Notes: generated by a model from the sequence alone, not told the origin. 64,000 nt of DNA from Pseudomonas xionganensis (GCF_009763245.1 NZ_WKJZ01000001.1:1640180-1704179), one strand, 5' to 3'. Positions 1 to 11,815 are shown, numbered from the stretch's first letter. Translations and numbers: made by a program.

Positions 1-812
1 TACCGCGCGAGGCTGCGCGGGGTGGCACGTCGGGGCGCCTGAGTACGGTCAATGGCGTGCATGCGCCAACCCTGGAGTTGCCGGCCGGGCAGGTGGTGCG
101 CCTGCGTCTGATCAATCTGGATAACACCCTGACCTATCGCCTCAACCTGCCTGGCGCGGATGCACGCATCTATGCGCTGGACGGTAATCCGGTCGAGCCT
201 CGGCCGCTGGGCAAGGAGTACTGGCTGGGGCCGGGCATGCGTATCGAGCTGGGGCTGAAGGTGCCGGCGGCGGGTACTGAGTTGTCGCTGCGCAACGGCC
301 CGCTGCGCCTGGCAACCCTGCGCGCGCAGGAAAGTGCCGACCGCGCAACTGATTGGCCGCCTGCGCTGCCGGCCAACCCGGTGGCCGAGCCTGACCTGGC
401 TGTTGCCGAGACTGTGCGCTTCAACTTCGAGTGGGCCGGGGCTGTATCGGTCGGCCTGGAGCAGGGTGCGGCGCACAGCTTCTGGCAGATCAATGGCCAG
501 GCCTGGGATATCAACGACAAGACCTGCGCCGATCGGCCGATTGCCCGCCTGCAGCTGGGCAGGAGCTATATCTTCGAGCTGCGCAACCTCAGCCAGTACC
601 AGCATCCGATCCACCTGCACGGCATGACCTTCAAGGTGCTGGACTCCAATCGCAAGAAGGTCATTCCGTATTTCACGGACACCTACCTGCTGGGCAAGAA
701 TGAGCGCGCGCGTGTTGCGCTGGTTGCGGATAATCCCGGGGTATGGATGTTCCACTGCCATGTGATCGACCATATGGAAACCGGCCTGATGGCATCAATC
801 GAGGTGGTGTAG
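1..812 (+). CDS. Multicopper oxidase, C-terminal part (5' end outside window)
   Basis: The frame is open from the first bases, so the start lies upstream; the visible part is about 270 residues. It carries cupredoxin-like sequence ending in the copper-ligand motifs HPIHLHG (near 606-626) and HCHVIDHMETGLM (near 753-791), which hold the type 2/3 copper histidines and the type 1 Cys and His. Family members oxidise metals or phenols with reduction of oxygen to water, usually in the periplasm. The residue at the axial type 1 position is Leu rather than the Met seen in CueO. The substrate cannot be told from this fragment. Its TAG stop overlaps the start of a palindromic repeat. Confidence 0.9.
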   Translation, partial: PREAARGGTSGRLSTVNGVHAPTLELPAGQVVRLRLINLDNTLTYRLNLPGADARIYALDGNPVEPRPLGKEYWLGPGMRIELGLKVPAAGTELSLRNGPLRLATLRAQESADRATDWPPALPANPVAEPDLAVAETVRFNFEWAGAVSVGLEQGAAHSFWQINGQAWDINDKTCADRPIARLQLGRSYIFELRNLSQYQHPIHLHGMTFKVLDSNRKKVIPYFTDTYLLGKNERARVALVADNPGVWMFHCHVIDHMETGLMASIEVV

Positions 813-838
813 GGTGGACATCGCTTTTTACATCCACC
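809..838. repeat. Palindromic GGGTGGA-type repeat, partial copy
   Basis: The sequence begins GTAGGGTGGACATCGCTTTT and closes with CATCCACC, so it has the left half of the repeat seen at 28281-28351 and 40276-40350. The distal right arm is missing. It starts within the stop codon of the multicopper oxidase gene. Confidence 0.6.
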
Positions 839-905
839 GGATTATTCGGCGGAAAACGCTTCGCGGTTTTGCACGGTGCGGCCTTCCATACTGCGGGTTC
901 AACCC

Positions 906-1388
906 ATGAAGAGAGTACAGATCATCGACCGCTCGCTCGACGCGCATTTCATGCGTGAGGCTCTGGCCCTGGCCGCCGAGGGCGCAGCTCTGGGCGAGGT
1001 GCCGGTCGGCGCCGTGCTGGTGCAGGATGGCGAGATCATCGGGCGTGGTTTCAACTGCCCGATTTCCACCTCTGATCCCAGCGCCCATGCCGAGATGGTG
1101 GCCATTCGTGTCGCTGCCCTGGCCGTGGATAATTACCGCCTGCCGGGCAGCACCCTGTATGTGACCCTGGAGCCGTGCAGCATGTGCGCCGGCCTGATCG
1201 TGCATAGCCGTATCCAGCGCGTGGTCTATGGCGCCACCGAGCCCAAGGCCGGGGTGGCGATCAGTCGCGGTGAGTTCTTCAGCCAGGCCTTTCTCAACCA
1301 TCGTGTGCTGGTTGAGGGGGGCGTATTGGCGGAGGAGTGTGGGGCGGTGCTCAGTGAGTTTTTCCGCGCGCGGCGCCAGGCCCGCTAG
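906..1388 (+). CDS. tadA: tRNA-specific adenosine deaminase TadA
   Basis: Deaminates adenosine 34 to inosine in the anticodon of tRNA-Arg, and is essential for reading some Arg codons. The 160-residue protein has the cytidine-deaminase-type zinc site: HAE at residues 61-63 (His ligand plus catalytic Glu) and PCSMC at 90-94 (two Cys ligands). The ATG at 906 is chosen because sequence from there (MKRVQIIDRS) matches my recollection of Pseudomonas TadA; an in-frame start at 876 and an internal ATG at 951 also exist. The stop codon runs into a large hairpin repeat that separates it from the convergent mltF. Confidence 0.93.
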   Translation: MKRVQIIDRSLDAHFMREALALAAEGAALGEVPVGAVLVQDGEIIGRGFNCPISTSDPSAHAEMVAIRVAALAVDNYRLPGSTLYVTLEPCSMCAGLIVHSRIQRVVYGATEPKAGVAISRGEFFSQAFLNHRVLVEGGVLAEECGAVLSEFFRARRQAR

Positions 1389-1577
1389 CAGATCATTGGA
1401 AAACTACCTCGGCTTTGGCTTCCTGCGTCGCCCTACCTCCTGCGTCCATGCAGTCGTGCGTTGCTATCGCAGCGTTGAAAGCAGACTCGCCCGCTCATTT
1501 ACAGCTCGTAAACTCCGCGCTCTCGCCTGCTTTCGCCTTGCGCTAGCTGCCTCGCCTACGTTTTCCAATAGTCTGCT
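1387..1577. repeat. Long hairpin repeat, copy A (about 190 bp)
   Basis: The outer arms are near-complementary: AGCAGATCATTGGAAAAC at the left and GTTTTCCAATAGTCTGCT at the right. Inner arms also pair (GAAAGCAGACTCG... with ...CTCTCGCCTGCTTTC), and the apical segment reads GCTCATTTAC-AGCTC-GTAAACTCCGC. The apical part is shared with copy B at 47415-47556. It lies between the converging ends of tadA and mltF and could act as a bidirectional terminator, which is an inference. Confidence 0.75.
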
Positions 1578-1579
1578 GG

Positions 1580-3148
<1,569 letters not shown>

Positions 3149-3201
3149 TTAGGCTAGAATGCACGGCCTCAAAGTACACCCCTTCCCAGAGGCTGTCCCC
3201 G

Positions 3202-6200
3202 ATGTTGATCCTGCGCGGCGCTCCCGCCCTTTCTGCTTTTCGCCACGGTAAATTGCTTGAGCAACTGACCAGCAAGGTACCTGCCGTTACCGGGCTGTAC
3301 GCCGAGTTTGCGCATTTTGCCGATATCCGCGCGGCCCTGACCGCCGACGAAGAGCAGGTGCTGGCCCGTCTGCTGCAATACGGCCCCAGTGTGCCGGTGC
3401 AGGAGCCCAGCGGCCGCCTGTTTCTCACCATCCCGCGTTTCGGCACCATCTCGCCCTGGTCGAGCAAGGCCAGCGATATCGCGCGCAACTGCGGCCTGGA
3501 CAAGATCCAGCGCATCGAGCGGGGGCTGGCCTATTACGTCAGCGGTGAGCTGAGCGCCAGCGATGCCGAGCAGGTTGCTGCATTGCTGCACGACCGCATG
3601 ACCCAGCTGGTGCTGGACAACTTCGAAGCCGCCAGCGCCCTGTTCAGCCATGCCCAGCCCAAGCCGCTGAATGCCGTGGACGTACTGGGTGGTGGTCGCG
3701 CCGCCCTGGAGCAGGCCAATGCCCAGCTGGGCCTGGCCCTGGCCGAGGACGAGATCGATTACCTGGTCAAGAGCTTCCAGGATCTGGGGCGTAACCCCCA
3801 CGATATCGAACTGATGATGTTTGCCCAGGCCAACTCCGAGCACTGCCGGCACAAGATCTTCAACGCCAGCTGGGATATCGATGGCCAAGCCCAAGAAAAA
3901 TCCCTGTTCGGCATGATCAAGAACACCTACGAGATGCACCGCGAAGGTGTACTCAGTGCCTATAAGGACAATGCCTCGGTGATCGTCGGGCACAGCGCCG
4001 GGCGTTTCTTCCCCGATCCCGAGACGCGCCAGTACGGCGCGACCCAGGAGCCGGTGCATATCCTGATGAAGGTGGAAACCCACAACCACCCGACCGCCAT
4101 CGCCCCGTTCCCTGGCGCTTCCACCGGCTCCGGCGGCGAGATCCGCGATGAGGGCGCCACTGGTCGCGGTGCCAAGCCCAAGGCCGGCCTGACCGGCTTT
4201 ACCGTGTCCAACCTGCAGATCCCCGGTTTCGAGCAGCCCTGGGAAGTGCCCTACGGCAAGCCCGAGCGCATCGTCACCGCCCTTGACATCATGATCGAAG
4301 GCCCCCTGGGCGGCGCCGCGTTCAACAATGAATTCGGTCGTCCGGCCCTGACCGGCTATTTCCGTACCTTCGAGCAGGCGATTCAGACGCCCCATGGCGA
4401 GGAAGTGCGCGGCTATCACAAGCCGATCATGCTGGCCGGCGGTATGGGCAACATCCGCGCCGACCATGTGCAGAAGGGTGAAATCAGCGTCGGCGCCAAG
4501 CTGATCGTGCTCGGCGGCCCGGCCATGCTGATCGGCCTGGGCGGTGGCGCGGCCTCGTCCATGGCCACTGGTGCCAGTTCGGCGGATCTGGATTTTGCCT
4601 CGGTGCAGCGCGAGAACCCGGAAATGGAGCGCCGCTGCCAGGAGGTGATCGACCGCTGCTGGCAGCTGGGCGATGCCAACCCGATCAAGTTTATCCATGA
4701 CGTGGGCGCCGGCGGCATCTCCAATGCCTTGCCGGAGCTGATCAACGACGGTGGCCGGGGCGGTCGCTTCGAACTGCGCAACGTGCCCAACGATGAGCCG
4801 GGCATGGCGCCGCTGGAAATCTGGTGCAACGAGTCCCAGGAGCGCTATGTGCTGGCCGTGGATGCCGCTGATTTCGAGCGTTTCCAGGCTATCTGCGAGC
4901 GCGAGCGCTGCCCCTTTGCCGTAGTCGGCGAGGCCATTGCCGAGCCGCACCTGACCGTGACCGACAGCCATTTCGGCAACAAGCCGGTGGACATGCCGCT
5001 CAACGTGCTGCTGGGCAAGCCGCCGCGCATGCATCGTTCGGCCAGCCGTGAACCTGAACTGGGCGATGATTTCGATGCCGGCAGCCTGGCCATCGACGAG
5101 GCCGTGACCCGCGTGCTGCATCACCCGGCCGTGGCCAGCAAGAGCTTCCTGATCACCATTGGCGACCGCAGCATCACTGGCCTGGTGGCTCGTGATCAGA
5201 TGGTCGGCCCCTGGCAGGTGCCGGTGGCTGACTGCGCCGTGACTGCCACCAGTTTCGACGTCTACACCGGTGAAGCCATGGCCATGGGCGAGCGCACGCC
5301 GCTGGCCCTGCTGAATGCCGCGGCCTCCGGGCGCATGGCCATTGGCGAGACCATCACCAACCTGGCCGCGTCGAAAATCGACAAGCTGAGCGATATCAAG
5401 CTGTCCGCCAACTGGATGGCCGCCGCCGGCCACCCGGGCGAAGATGCACGCCTGTATGACACGGTAAAAGCAGTTGGCATGGAGTTGTGCCCGGAGCTGG
5501 GCATCACCATTCCGGTGGGCAAGGACTCCATGTCGATGAAGACCCGCTGGCAGGAGGAGGGCGTTGACAAGAGCGTCACCTCACCGCTGTCGCTGGTGGT
5601 GACCGGCTTTGCTCCGGTCAGCGATATTCGCCAGACCCTGACTCCGCAACTGCGCATGGACAAGGGCGAAACCGACCTGATCCTGATCGACCTGGGCCGC
5701 GGACAGAACCGTCTGGGCGCCTCGATTCTCACCCAGGTCTACGCCCAGCTCGGCCAGCAGGCGCCGGATGTGGATGACGCCGAAGACCTCAAGGCCTTCT
5801 TCGCGGTGATCCAGGGCCTGAATGCCGATGGTCATATCCTCGCCTACCACGACCGTTCCGACGGCGGTCTGCTGGTCACGGCGCTGGAAATGGCCTTTGC
5901 CGGTCACTGCGGTCTCAATCTGTTCCTCGATGCCCTGGCCGACGACAGTGCCGAGCTGGCTGCGGTGCTGTTCAACGAAGAGCTGGGGGCGGTGATTCAG
6001 GTACATCAGGACGCCACCCCAGAAGTGCTGGCGCAGTTCAGTGCGGCTGGTCTGGGTGATTGCGTGGCGGTGATTGGTCAGCCGGTTAACAGTGATGACG
6101 TCAGCATCAGCTTCAATGGCCTGCCGGTATTTGGCGGCCAGCGCAGCCAGCTGCAGCGCCAGTGGAGCGAAACCAGCTACCGCATCCAGCGTCTGCGTGA

Positions 6201-7098
6201 TAACGCCGATTGCGCCGATCAGGAGTTCGAGGCGCTGCTGGAGGAAGACAACCCGGGCCTGAACATCAAGCTCGCGTTCGACGTCAACCAGGACATCAGC
6301 GCCCCCTATATCCGCAAGGGCATCCGTCCACAGATCGCCATCCTGCGCGAGCAGGGCGTCAATGGTCAGGTGGAAATGGCTGCGGCCTTCGACCGTGCCG
6401 GCTTCGCTGCCGTCGACGTGCATATGAGCGATATCCTCAGCGGCCGGGTCAGCCTGGAGCAGTTCAAGGGGCTGGTGGCCTGTGGCGGCTTCTCCTACGG
6501 TGACGTGCTCGGCGCCGGCGAGGGTTGGGCCAAGTCGATTCTGTTCAACAGCCGCGCCCGTGATGGCTTCCAGGCCTTCTTCGAGCGCAAGGACAGTTTT
6601 GCCCTGGGTGTGTGCAACGGCTGCCAGATGATGAGCAACCTGCACGAACTGATCCCCGGTACCGAGTTCTGGCCGCACTTCGTGCGTAACCGCTCCGAGC
6701 AGTTCGAGGCGCGGGTGGCCATGGTGCAGATCCAGGAATCGGCCTCGATCTTCCTCCAGGGCATGGCCGGCTCGCGTCTGCCGATCGCCATCGCCCATGG
6801 TGAAGGTCATGCCGAGTTCGAGAGCGAGGAAGCCCTGCTGGAAGCCGATTTGTCCGGTTGTGTGGCCCTGCGTTATGTGGATAACCATGGCAAGGTTACT
6901 GAGCGCTACCCGGCCAACCCCAACGGCTCGCCGCGCGGCATTACCGGCCTGACCAGTCGTGACGGCCGCGTCACCATCATGATGCCGCACCCGGAGCGGG
7001 TGTTCCGCGCCGTACAGAACTCCTGGAAGCCGGATGAATGGCAGGAAGATGCCGGCTGGATGCGTATGTTCCGCAATGCCCGGGTCTGGGTTGACTGA
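3202..7098 (+). CDS. purL: Phosphoribosylformylglycinamidine synthase
   Basis: Converts FGAR and glutamine to FGAM in the fourth step of purine synthesis, using ATP. It is the large single-chain proteobacterial form. The frame is open from 3037, but the ATG at 3202 ([13 protein letters not shown]) gives 1298 residues, the usual pseudomonad length. FGAM-synthase domains fill most of the protein, with EGPLGG and GKDSMSMK segments visible. A C-terminal class I glutaminase follows, with nucleophile Cys in GVCNGCQMM and the His of AHGEGH. A TAGAAT -10-like element at 3155-3160 precedes the gene, with no clear -35 partner. The stop overlaps a possible TTG start of the next gene. Confidence 0.97.
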   Translation: MLILRGAPALSAFRHGKLLEQLTSKVPAVTGLYAEFAHFADIRAALTADEEQVLARLLQYGPSVPVQEPSGRLFLTIPRFGTISPWSSKASDIARNCGLDKIQRIERGLAYYVSGELSASDAEQVAALLHDRMTQLVLDNFEAASALFSHAQPKPLNAVDVLGGGRAALEQANAQLGLALAEDEIDYLVKSFQDLGRNPHDIELMMFAQANSEHCRHKIFNASWDIDGQAQEKSLFGMIKNTYEMHREGVLSAYKDNASVIVGHSAGRFFPDPETRQYGATQEPVHILMKVETHNHPTAIAPFPGASTGSGGEIRDEGATGRGAKPKAGLTGFTVSNLQIPGFEQPWEVPYGKPERIVTALDIMIEGPLGGAAFNNEFGRPALTGYFRTFEQAIQTPHGEEVRGYHKPIMLAGGMGNIRADHVQKGEISVGAKLIVLGGPAMLIGLGGGAASSMATGASSADLDFASVQRENPEMERRCQEVIDRCWQLGDANPIKFIHDVGAGGISNALPELINDGGRGGRFELRNVPNDEPGMAPLEIWCNESQERYVLAVDAADFERFQAICERERCPFAVVGEAIAEPHLTVTDSHFGNKPVDMPLNVLLGKPPRMHRSASREPELGDDFDAGSLAIDEAVTRVLHHPAVASKSFLITIGDRSITGLVARDQMVGPWQVPVADCAVTATSFDVYTGEAMAMGERTPLALLNAAASGRMAIGETITNLAASKIDKLSDIKLSANWMAAAGHPGEDARLYDTVKAVGMELCPELGITIPVGKDSMSMKTRWQEEGVDKSVTSPLSLVVTGFAPVSDIRQTLTPQLRMDKGETDLILIDLGRGQNRLGASILTQVYAQLGQQAPDVDDAEDLKAFFAVIQGLNADGHILAYHDRSDGGLLVTALEMAFAGHCGLNLFLDALADDSAELAAVLFNEELGAVIQVHQDATPEVLAQFSAAGLGDCVAVIGQPVNSDDVSISFNGLPVFGGQRSQLQRQWSETSYRIQRLRDNADCADQEFEALLEEDNPGLNIKLAFDVNQDISAPYIRKGIRPQIAILREQGVNGQVEMAAAFDRAGFAAVDVHMSDILSGRVSLEQFKGLVACGGFSYGDVLGAGEGWAKSILFNSRARDGFQAFFERKDSFALGVCNGCQMMSNLHELIPGTEFWPHFVRNRSEQFEARVAMVQIQESASIFLQGMAGSRLPIAIAHGEGHAEFESEEALLEADLSGCVALRYVDNHGKVTERYPANPNGSPRGITGLTSRDGRVTIMMPHPERVFRAVQNSWKPDEWQEDAGWMRMFRNARVWVD

Positions 7099-7411
7099 TA
7101 AGACTGAGGCCTTTCCCGTCTCTGCTGGGGCGAGAAAGGCCGCGCCGAGTTCGCCAGAGCCCTTGCTGCCCGAGGTTCGCCAGGTCAACCCTGGCGAAAC
7201 CCATCTGTTGTGCCGCTGTGGGCGCTCGCCCCGGCTTCCCGATTGTCCTGTCGATTGCACCGCTGGTCTGCGTCTTGAGCCGGCTCGTCAGCAATTCTTG
7301 CTGCTGTGCCGCTGTGGGCGTTCGCGCCAGTTGCCCTACTGTGACGGCCGCCATGCGCGGCCTGCGCCTGGTTTGGCGGCGCGCTGGCGGCGCTTCTGGT
7401 CGGGCCGCTAG
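7091..7411 (+). CDS. Tandem CDGSH-type iron-sulfur protein
   Basis: A protein of about 106 residues with two CDGSH-like segments. The second is canonical: CRCGRS (Cys 73, Cys 75), then PYCDGRH (Cys 84, His 88), the 3Cys-1His ligand set of a 2Fe-2S cluster. The first, around Cys 41, Cys 43 and Cys 52, lacks the following His and has Cys 56 instead. No ATG lies between the purL stop and the motifs. The proposed TTG at 7091 overlaps the purL stop by 8 bases, and the frame is also open further upstream inside purL. The role is unknown; electron transfer or cluster handling is typical of the family. The exact start is uncertain. Confidence 0.65.
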   Translation: MTDKTEAFPVSAGARKAAPSSPEPLLPEVRQVNPGETHLLCRCGRSPRLPDCPVDCTAGLRLEPARQQFLLLCRCGRSRQLPYCDGRHARPAPGLAARWRRFWSGR

Positions 7412-7568
7412 CGATTCGTCGGATAGCCGATGGACGGAACGCGAGGCGGAATCTGCCGTCTTACACTGCAACTGTGATGCAGGGCGCTGATCGCCTTGCA
7501 GGCTAAATGCCATTATCCTTGGCGCCAATCATTTGCTGTATCCGTCAGGTCTGTCGCTGGAGCGCGCG

Positions 7569-7886
7569 ATGTACAAGTTTTGCTTTTATGTGCCGGAAAG
7601 CCATCTGGAAGCGGTCAAGCAGGCCGTTTTCGCCGCCGGCGGTGGGCGCATTGGCGCATATGACAGCTGCTGCTGGCAGGCCTTGGGGCAGGGTCAGTTC
7701 CGCCCGCTGCAGGGCAGCCAGCCTTTCCTCGGCCAGCAAGGTCAGGTGGAGAAGGTGGCGGAGTGGAAGGTGGAGATGGTGGTGGGCGATGAGCTGATTC
7801 ACGATACCGTCAAGGCCATGAAAAACAGCCACCCCTATGAAACCCCGGCCTTCGAGGTCTGGCGCCTTTCCGATATGCAGTTCTAA
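7569..7886 (+). CDS. YqfO/NIF3-like family protein
   Basis: A 105-residue protein beginning MYKFCFYVPESHLEAVK, with the ending NSHPYETPAFEVWRL typical of the small domain found inside NIF3/YqfO proteins. It is much shorter than full NIF3 proteins and corresponds to the stand-alone domain common in gammaproteobacteria. The biochemical function is not established. The ATG at 7569 is preferred over an in-frame upstream start at 7533 because the domain begins right there. Confidence 0.8.
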   Translation: MYKFCFYVPESHLEAVKQAVFAAGGGRIGAYDSCCWQALGQGQFRPLQGSQPFLGQQGQVEKVAEWKVEMVVGDELIHDTVKAMKNSHPYETPAFEVWRLSDMQF

Positions 7887-8024
7887 GCCACAAGCCTTAG
7901 CCTGGACCAGTGCAGCGCAGTCCGGGATGGGCATAAGCGCCGTTATGGATGGCGATGGCCAGGGCGTTGTCGTGGGTTCTGGATTGCGCCGCGCCGCAGC
8001 TTGCTCCCGGCTGGCCGTGGGCGA

Positions 8025-8543
8025 TCAGGGCCTGATTTCGATCAGGGTGCCGTCCTTGATCAGGCTCCAGACCTCACGCATATCATCGTTTTTCAGGGCA
8101 ATGCAGCCTTCGGTCCAGTCCAGGGTGTGAAAGAACCACTCCGGGTATTCCTCATCCAGCGGGGTGCCGTGGATCATGATCATGCCGCCCGGCGGTACGC
8201 CCTTGGCGCGGGCACGGGCCTGGTCGCGGGCATTGGGGTAGGAAATATGCAGGGACAGCTGGTACTTGTCGCTGGGCTTGCGCCAGTCGATCCAGTAGAT
8301 GCCTTCCGGCGTGCGCAGGTCGCCTTCTCGCTCCTTGGCCCCGACCGGCTGTTTGCCCAGGGATATCCGGTAGGATTTCAGGGTTTCGCCGCGGTGCTGC
8401 AGGTGTAGCTGGCGTTCGGACTTGAGCACCAGCACCTTGTCCACGGTGCGTCCGCCCAGAGAGGGGGTGATGCTGGCTTGAGCGGTCATGGCCAGGGTCA
8501 GGCAAAGCAGGGGGAGCAACCAGCGCATCATCGTTCTCGTCAA
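8025..8543 (-). CDS. Exported L,D-transpeptidase (YkuD family)
   Basis: Probably a periplasmic peptidoglycan L,D-transpeptidase or related peptide-linking enzyme. Residues 1-23 form a signal peptide (LLPLLCLTLAMTAQA). The YkuD catalytic region is present, with His 125 in MIMIHG and nucleophile Cys 147 in WTEGCIAL. At 172 residues it is one of the short single-domain forms, without a LysM or other wall-binding module. An alternative start at Met 5 or 6 is possible. It directly abuts the Nudix gene upstream, so the two are probably co-transcribed. Confidence 0.88.
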   Translation of the reverse strand: MTRTMMRWLLPLLCLTLAMTAQASITPSLGGRTVDKVLVLKSERQLHLQHRGETLKSYRISLGKQPVGAKEREGDLRTPEGIYWIDWRKPSDKYQLSLHISYPNARDQARARAKGVPPGGMIMIHGTPLDEEYPEWFFHTLDWTEGCIALKNDDMREVWSLIKDGTLIEIRP

Positions 8544-9098
8544 TCAGGTCTTTCTAAAGTGTGCGCGCAAGGCTTCCAGCGGCTCGTTGCGAACCGGGTA
8601 GTGTTGGCTGCGCCGGTCAGCGAAATAGCATTCTAAGGTACGGCCTATGGTGGGGAAAGCCAGCTCTGACCAGGGGATCTCCTGTTCGTGGAAGAGCTGC
8701 ACCTCCAGGCTTTCTTCGCCGGCGGCGAAGTCCAGGTCGACCAGTTCGGCGCGGAACAGCATATACACCTGGTTGATATGGGGCAGGTCGAACAGGGTAT
8801 AGAGATTCAAGTCGCGCACCCGGGCACAGGCTTCTTCGTGGGTTTCCCGGGCGGCGGCCTGCTCGATGGTTTCGCCGTTTTCCATAAAGCCTGCGGGCAG
8901 GGTCCAGTAGCCGCGGCGCGGTTCGATGGCGCGGCGACACAAGAGCACTTGCTCACCCCAGATCGGCAGGCAGCCAGCGACGATGCGCGGGTTCTGGTAA
9001 TGCACGGTATGGCAGTGCTCGCAGACATGCCGCAGGCGGTTGTCACCGGCCGGTATGCTCTGGCTGACGGGGCTGCCGCACTGGCTGCAGAACTTCAT
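8544..9098 (-). CDS. Nudix hydrolase with N-terminal zinc ribbon
   Basis: A 184-residue hydrolase of nucleoside-diphosphate-linked compounds. The N terminus has a zinc-ribbon pattern, CSQCG (Cys 4, Cys 7) and CEHCH (Cys 26, Cys 29). The Nudix box begins at GFMENGETIEQAA and ends with RETHEEA, supplying the metal-binding Glu residues. This resembles the NudC-like/ADP-ribose branch with a ribbon, but the substrate cannot be assigned from sequence alone. Its stop is immediately followed by the L,D-transpeptidase start on the same strand. Confidence 0.88.
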   Translation of the reverse strand: MKFCSQCGSPVSQSIPAGDNRLRHVCEHCHTVHYQNPRIVAGCLPIWGEQVLLCRRAIEPRRGYWTLPAGFMENGETIEQAAARETHEEACARVRDLNLYTLFDLPHINQVYMLFRAELVDLDFAAGEESLEVQLFHEQEIPWSELAFPTIGRTLECYFADRRSQHYPVRNEPLEALRAHFRKT

Positions 9099-9266
9099 GC
9101 TGTGCTCTCCTCAATTTGTCCCATCTTGGCGCGGGCAGCGCCCGTTCGGCAAGATGTCTGGTTGGCGCGATTGGCTCTCTGAATGACCGCTATGGCGTGC
9201 CCGGGGCTTGGGAGCTTCAAGGCTTTCGTGCCATTATCCAGGCAGCAAAAAAGATCGAGAATGCCC

Positions 9267-9869
9267 ATGCTGGACGAGCTGATGCACCGCATGCGCGGCT
9301 ATCGCCCGCTGCTGTTACCCACTGCCAATGACTACCCGGAAGCTGCCGTGCTGGTGCCCATCACCCGCAGCGATGCGCCGGAGGTGGTGCTGACGCTGCG
9401 GGCCCATGGGCTGTCCACCCACAGTGGCGAGGTCGCCTTTCCCGGAGGGCGGCGTGACCCGGAGGATCAGGATCTGATTCGTACGGCGCTGCGCGAAGCC
9501 CATGAGGAAATCGGCCTGCCGGCCGGTCTGGTGGAGGTGATCGGGCCATTGAGCACCCTGGTCTCGCGCCATGGCATTCAGGTCACGCCCTATGTCGGCC
9601 TGGTGCCGGATTTTGTCGACTATGAGCCGAATGATGGCGAGATCGCGGCGGTCTTCAGCGTACCCCTGGAATTCTTTCGTGAAGATCCGCGGGAAACCAC
9701 CCATCGCATCGATTACCTGGGGCGCAGCTGGTATGTGCCCAGTTATCGCTATGGCGAATACAAGATCTGGGGGCTGACGGCCATCATGCTGGTGGAGCTG
9801 GTCAACCTGATCTATGACGCGGGCATCGACCTGCATCGACCGCCTGAGCACTTTATCAGGCTCAGCTGA
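9267..9869 (+). CDS. CoA pyrophosphatase, NudL-type Nudix hydrolase
   Basis: Likely hydrolyses coenzyme A or its derivatives to 4'-phosphopantetheine products and 3',5'-ADP. About 200 residues contain the NudL-specific [24 protein letters not shown] segment (split here as [17 protein letters not shown]) followed by a Nudix box with REAHEEIG. The start at 9267 (MLDELMHR) has GAGA six bases upstream; ATG 9261 and an in-frame start at 9183 are alternatives. It is divergent from the other Nudix gene. Confidence 0.87.
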   Translation: MLDELMHRMRGYRPLLLPTANDYPEAAVLVPITRSDAPEVVLTLRAHGLSTHSGEVAFPGGRRDPEDQDLIRTALREAHEEIGLPAGLVEVIGPLSTLVSRHGIQVTPYVGLVPDFVDYEPNDGEIAAVFSVPLEFFREDPRETTHRIDYLGRSWYVPSYRYGEYKIWGLTAIMLVELVNLIYDAGIDLHRPPEHFIRLS

Positions 9870-9886
9870 ATAACGAGGAAGCATCC

Positions 9887-10411
9887 ATGAAATACCGCCT
9901 GGGTTCGTCCCACGTCGAGGCCCACGAGCAGAGCTGGGTTGCGCCCAATGCCACGCTGGTGGGCAAGGTCAAGCTGGAGCCGGGGGCCAGTGTCTGGTTC
10001 GGTGCCGTCCTGCGCGGCGACAACGAGCTGATCCATATCGGCGAGAACAGCAATGTGCAGGACGGCACGGTGATGCACACCGATATGGGCTTTCCGCTGA
10101 CTGTTGGTACGGGCGTGACCATCGGCCATAACGCCATGCTGCATGGCTGCACGGTGGGCGACTACAGTCTGATCGGCATCAATGCCGTGGTGCTCAACGG
10201 CGCCAAGATCGGCAAGTACTGCATCATCGGCGCCAATAGCCTGATTGGCGAAGGCAAGGAAATTCCCGATGGTTCGCTGGTCATGGGCTCGCCCGGCAAG
10301 GTGGTGCGCGAACTGACCGAGCAGCAGAAAAAAATGCTGGAGGCCAGCGCCGCCCACTATGTGCATAACGCTCAGCGTTACGCCCGCGATCTGGCGGTGC
10401 AGGACGACTGA
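9887..10411 (+). CDS. Gamma-carbonic anhydrase family protein (YrdA-like)
   Basis: A 174-residue left-handed beta-helix protein made of hexapeptide repeats ([24 protein letters not shown]). Putative zinc ligands are the His in GTVMHTD and the two in [10 protein letters not shown], the spacing seen in gamma-carbonic anhydrases and YrdA. Many bacterial members have weak or undetected anhydrase activity, so the function is a family-level inference. Its last base overlaps the ATG of the DUF1289 gene, and purT follows, suggesting one transcript. Confidence 0.9.
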   Translation: MKYRLGSSHVEAHEQSWVAPNATLVGKVKLEPGASVWFGAVLRGDNELIHIGENSNVQDGTVMHTDMGFPLTVGTGVTIGHNAMLHGCTVGDYSLIGINAVVLNGAKIGKYCIIGANSLIGEGKEIPDGSLVMGSPGKVVRELTEQQKKMLEASAAHYVHNAQRYARDLAVQDD

Positions 10412-10599
10412 TGGATAGCGAACGCCCCGTGGCCTCGCCCTGCGTGCATGTCTGCGCCCTGGATGACGAGGATATCTGTATCGGCTGTCAGCGTAGCGTG
10501 GCCGAAATCACCCACTGGAGTCGCATGAGCAATGAGCAGCGCCGTGAAACGCTGCGCCTGTGTCATCAGCGCGCCCAGGGCAAAGGTGTCCTGCTCTAG
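10411..10599 (+). CDS. DUF1289 family small Cys-rich protein
   Basis: A 62-residue protein with the DUF1289 pattern: PCVHVC, then ICIGCQRS and a terminal helical part with W and R residues. The four Cys suggest metal binding. The function is not known. Its start overlaps the stop of the gamma-carbonic-anhydrase-like gene by one base. Confidence 0.85.
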   Translation: MDSERPVASPCVHVCALDDEDICIGCQRSVAEITHWSRMSNEQRRETLRLCHQRAQGKGVLL

Positions 10600-10633
10600 C
10601 AGGATGCTGCACCGATCAATCTGAGGAACAGTC

Positions 10634-11815
10634 ATGCCCCGTATTGGAACCCCCTTGTCGCCGAGTGCGACCCGCGTCCTGCTGTGTGGCTCGGGCGAGC
10701 TGGGCAAGGAAGTGGTGATCGAGCTGCAGCGCCTGGGTGTCGAGGTGATTGCCGTGGATCGCTACGCCAATGCCCCGGCCATGCAGGTGGCCCATCGCAG
10801 TCATGTGATCAATATGCTCGATGGCGCCGCCCTGCGCGCGGTGATCGAGCAGGAGCGGCCGCACTATATCGTGCCGGAGATCGAGGCCATCGCCACGGCG
10901 ACCCTGGTGGAACTGGAGGCCGAAGGCTTTACCGTGATCCCCACGGCGCGCGCCGCGCAGCTGACCATGAACCGCGAGGGTATTCGTCGCCTGGCAGCCG
11001 AGGAGTTGGGCCTGCCCACGTCGCCTTATCATTTCGCCGATACCTTCGAGACCTATGCGGCAGCGGTGAGAGCTGTCGGGTACCCCTGTGTGGTCAAGCC
11101 GATCATGAGTTCCTCCGGCAAGGGCCAGAGCCTGCTCAAGGGTGATGCCGACCTGCAGTCTGCCTGGGATTACGCCCAGGAAGGCGGCCGGGCTGGCAAG
11201 GGGCGGGTCATAGTCGAGGGTTTTATCGACTTCGATTACGAGATCACCCTGCTTACCGTGCGCCATGCCGGCGGCACCTCGTTCTGTGCGCCCGTGGGCC
11301 ATCGCCAGGTCAAGGGCGACTACCACGAGTCCTGGCAGCCGCAGGCCATGAGTGCCCGGGCGCTGGCCGAGTCCGAGCGAGTGGCGTTGGCCGTGACCGA
11401 GGCCCTCGGCGGGCGCGGTCTGTTTGGTGTGGAGCTGTTTATCAAGGGCGACCAGGTGTGGTTCAGCGAGGTCTCGCCGCGGCCCCATGATACGGGCCTG
11501 GTCACCCTGATTTCCCAGGACCTGTCCGAGTTCGCCCTGCATGCCCGGGCCGTTCTCGGCCTGCCGATTCCAGCCATCCGCCAGCTTGGCCCCAGCGCCT
11601 CGGCGGTGCTGCTGGTGGAGGGGGAGTCTTGTCAGGTGAGCTTTGGCAACCTGGGAGCAGCCTTGAGTGAGGCGGACACTGCCTTGCGCCTGTTCGGCAA
11701 GCCCGAAGTCAGTGGCCAGCGGCGTATGGGCGTGGCCCTGGCCCGTGATGAGTCGATCGAGGCCGCGCGGGCCAAGGCTGTTCGCGCTTCCCGGGCGATC
11801 AGCGTCAGCCTGTGA
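10634..11815 (+). CDS. purT: Formate-dependent GAR transformylase PurT
   Basis: Uses formate and ATP to make formyl-GAR in purine synthesis, the folate-independent route at the purN step. The 393-residue protein is an ATP-grasp enzyme: N-terminal fold with [12 protein letters not shown], central ATP-grasp with [12 protein letters not shown], and a C-terminal segment with SPRPHDTG. Length and motifs fit PurT throughout. A GAGGA ribosome site lies just upstream. The GTG start of the next gene overlaps the stop codon. Confidence 0.96.
   Translation: MPRIGTPLSPSATRVLLCGSGELGKEVVIELQRLGVEVIAVDRYANAPAMQVAHRSHVINMLDGAALRAVIEQERPHYIVPEIEAIATATLVELEAEGFTVIPTARAAQLTMNREGIRRLAAEELGLPTSPYHFADTFETYAAAVRAVGYPCVVKPIMSSSGKGQSLLKGDADLQSAWDYAQEGGRAGKGRVIVEGFIDFDYEITLLTVRHAGGTSFCAPVGHRQVKGDYHESWQPQAMSARALAESERVALAVTEALGGRGLFGVELFIKGDQVWFSEVSPRPHDTGLVTLISQDLSEFALHARAVLGLPIPAIRQLGPSASAVLLVEGESCQVSFGNLGAALSEADTALRLFGKPEVSGQRRMGVALARDESIEAARAKAVRASRAISVSL

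Noticed and set aside
3169..5433. A 754-codon reading frame antisense to purL, and similar long antisense frames at 5581-7260 and 47424-49334
   Set aside because: They mirror GC-rich codon bias of purL and hrpA, have His/Gln/Gly-rich composition with no domain, and overlap well-established genes completely.
7108..7141. GGCCTTTC...GAAAGGCC hairpin just after purL as a terminator
   Set aside because: There is no T-run after the stem and it lies inside the CDGSH reading frame. It may still be a weak terminator if the CDGSH gene starts later.
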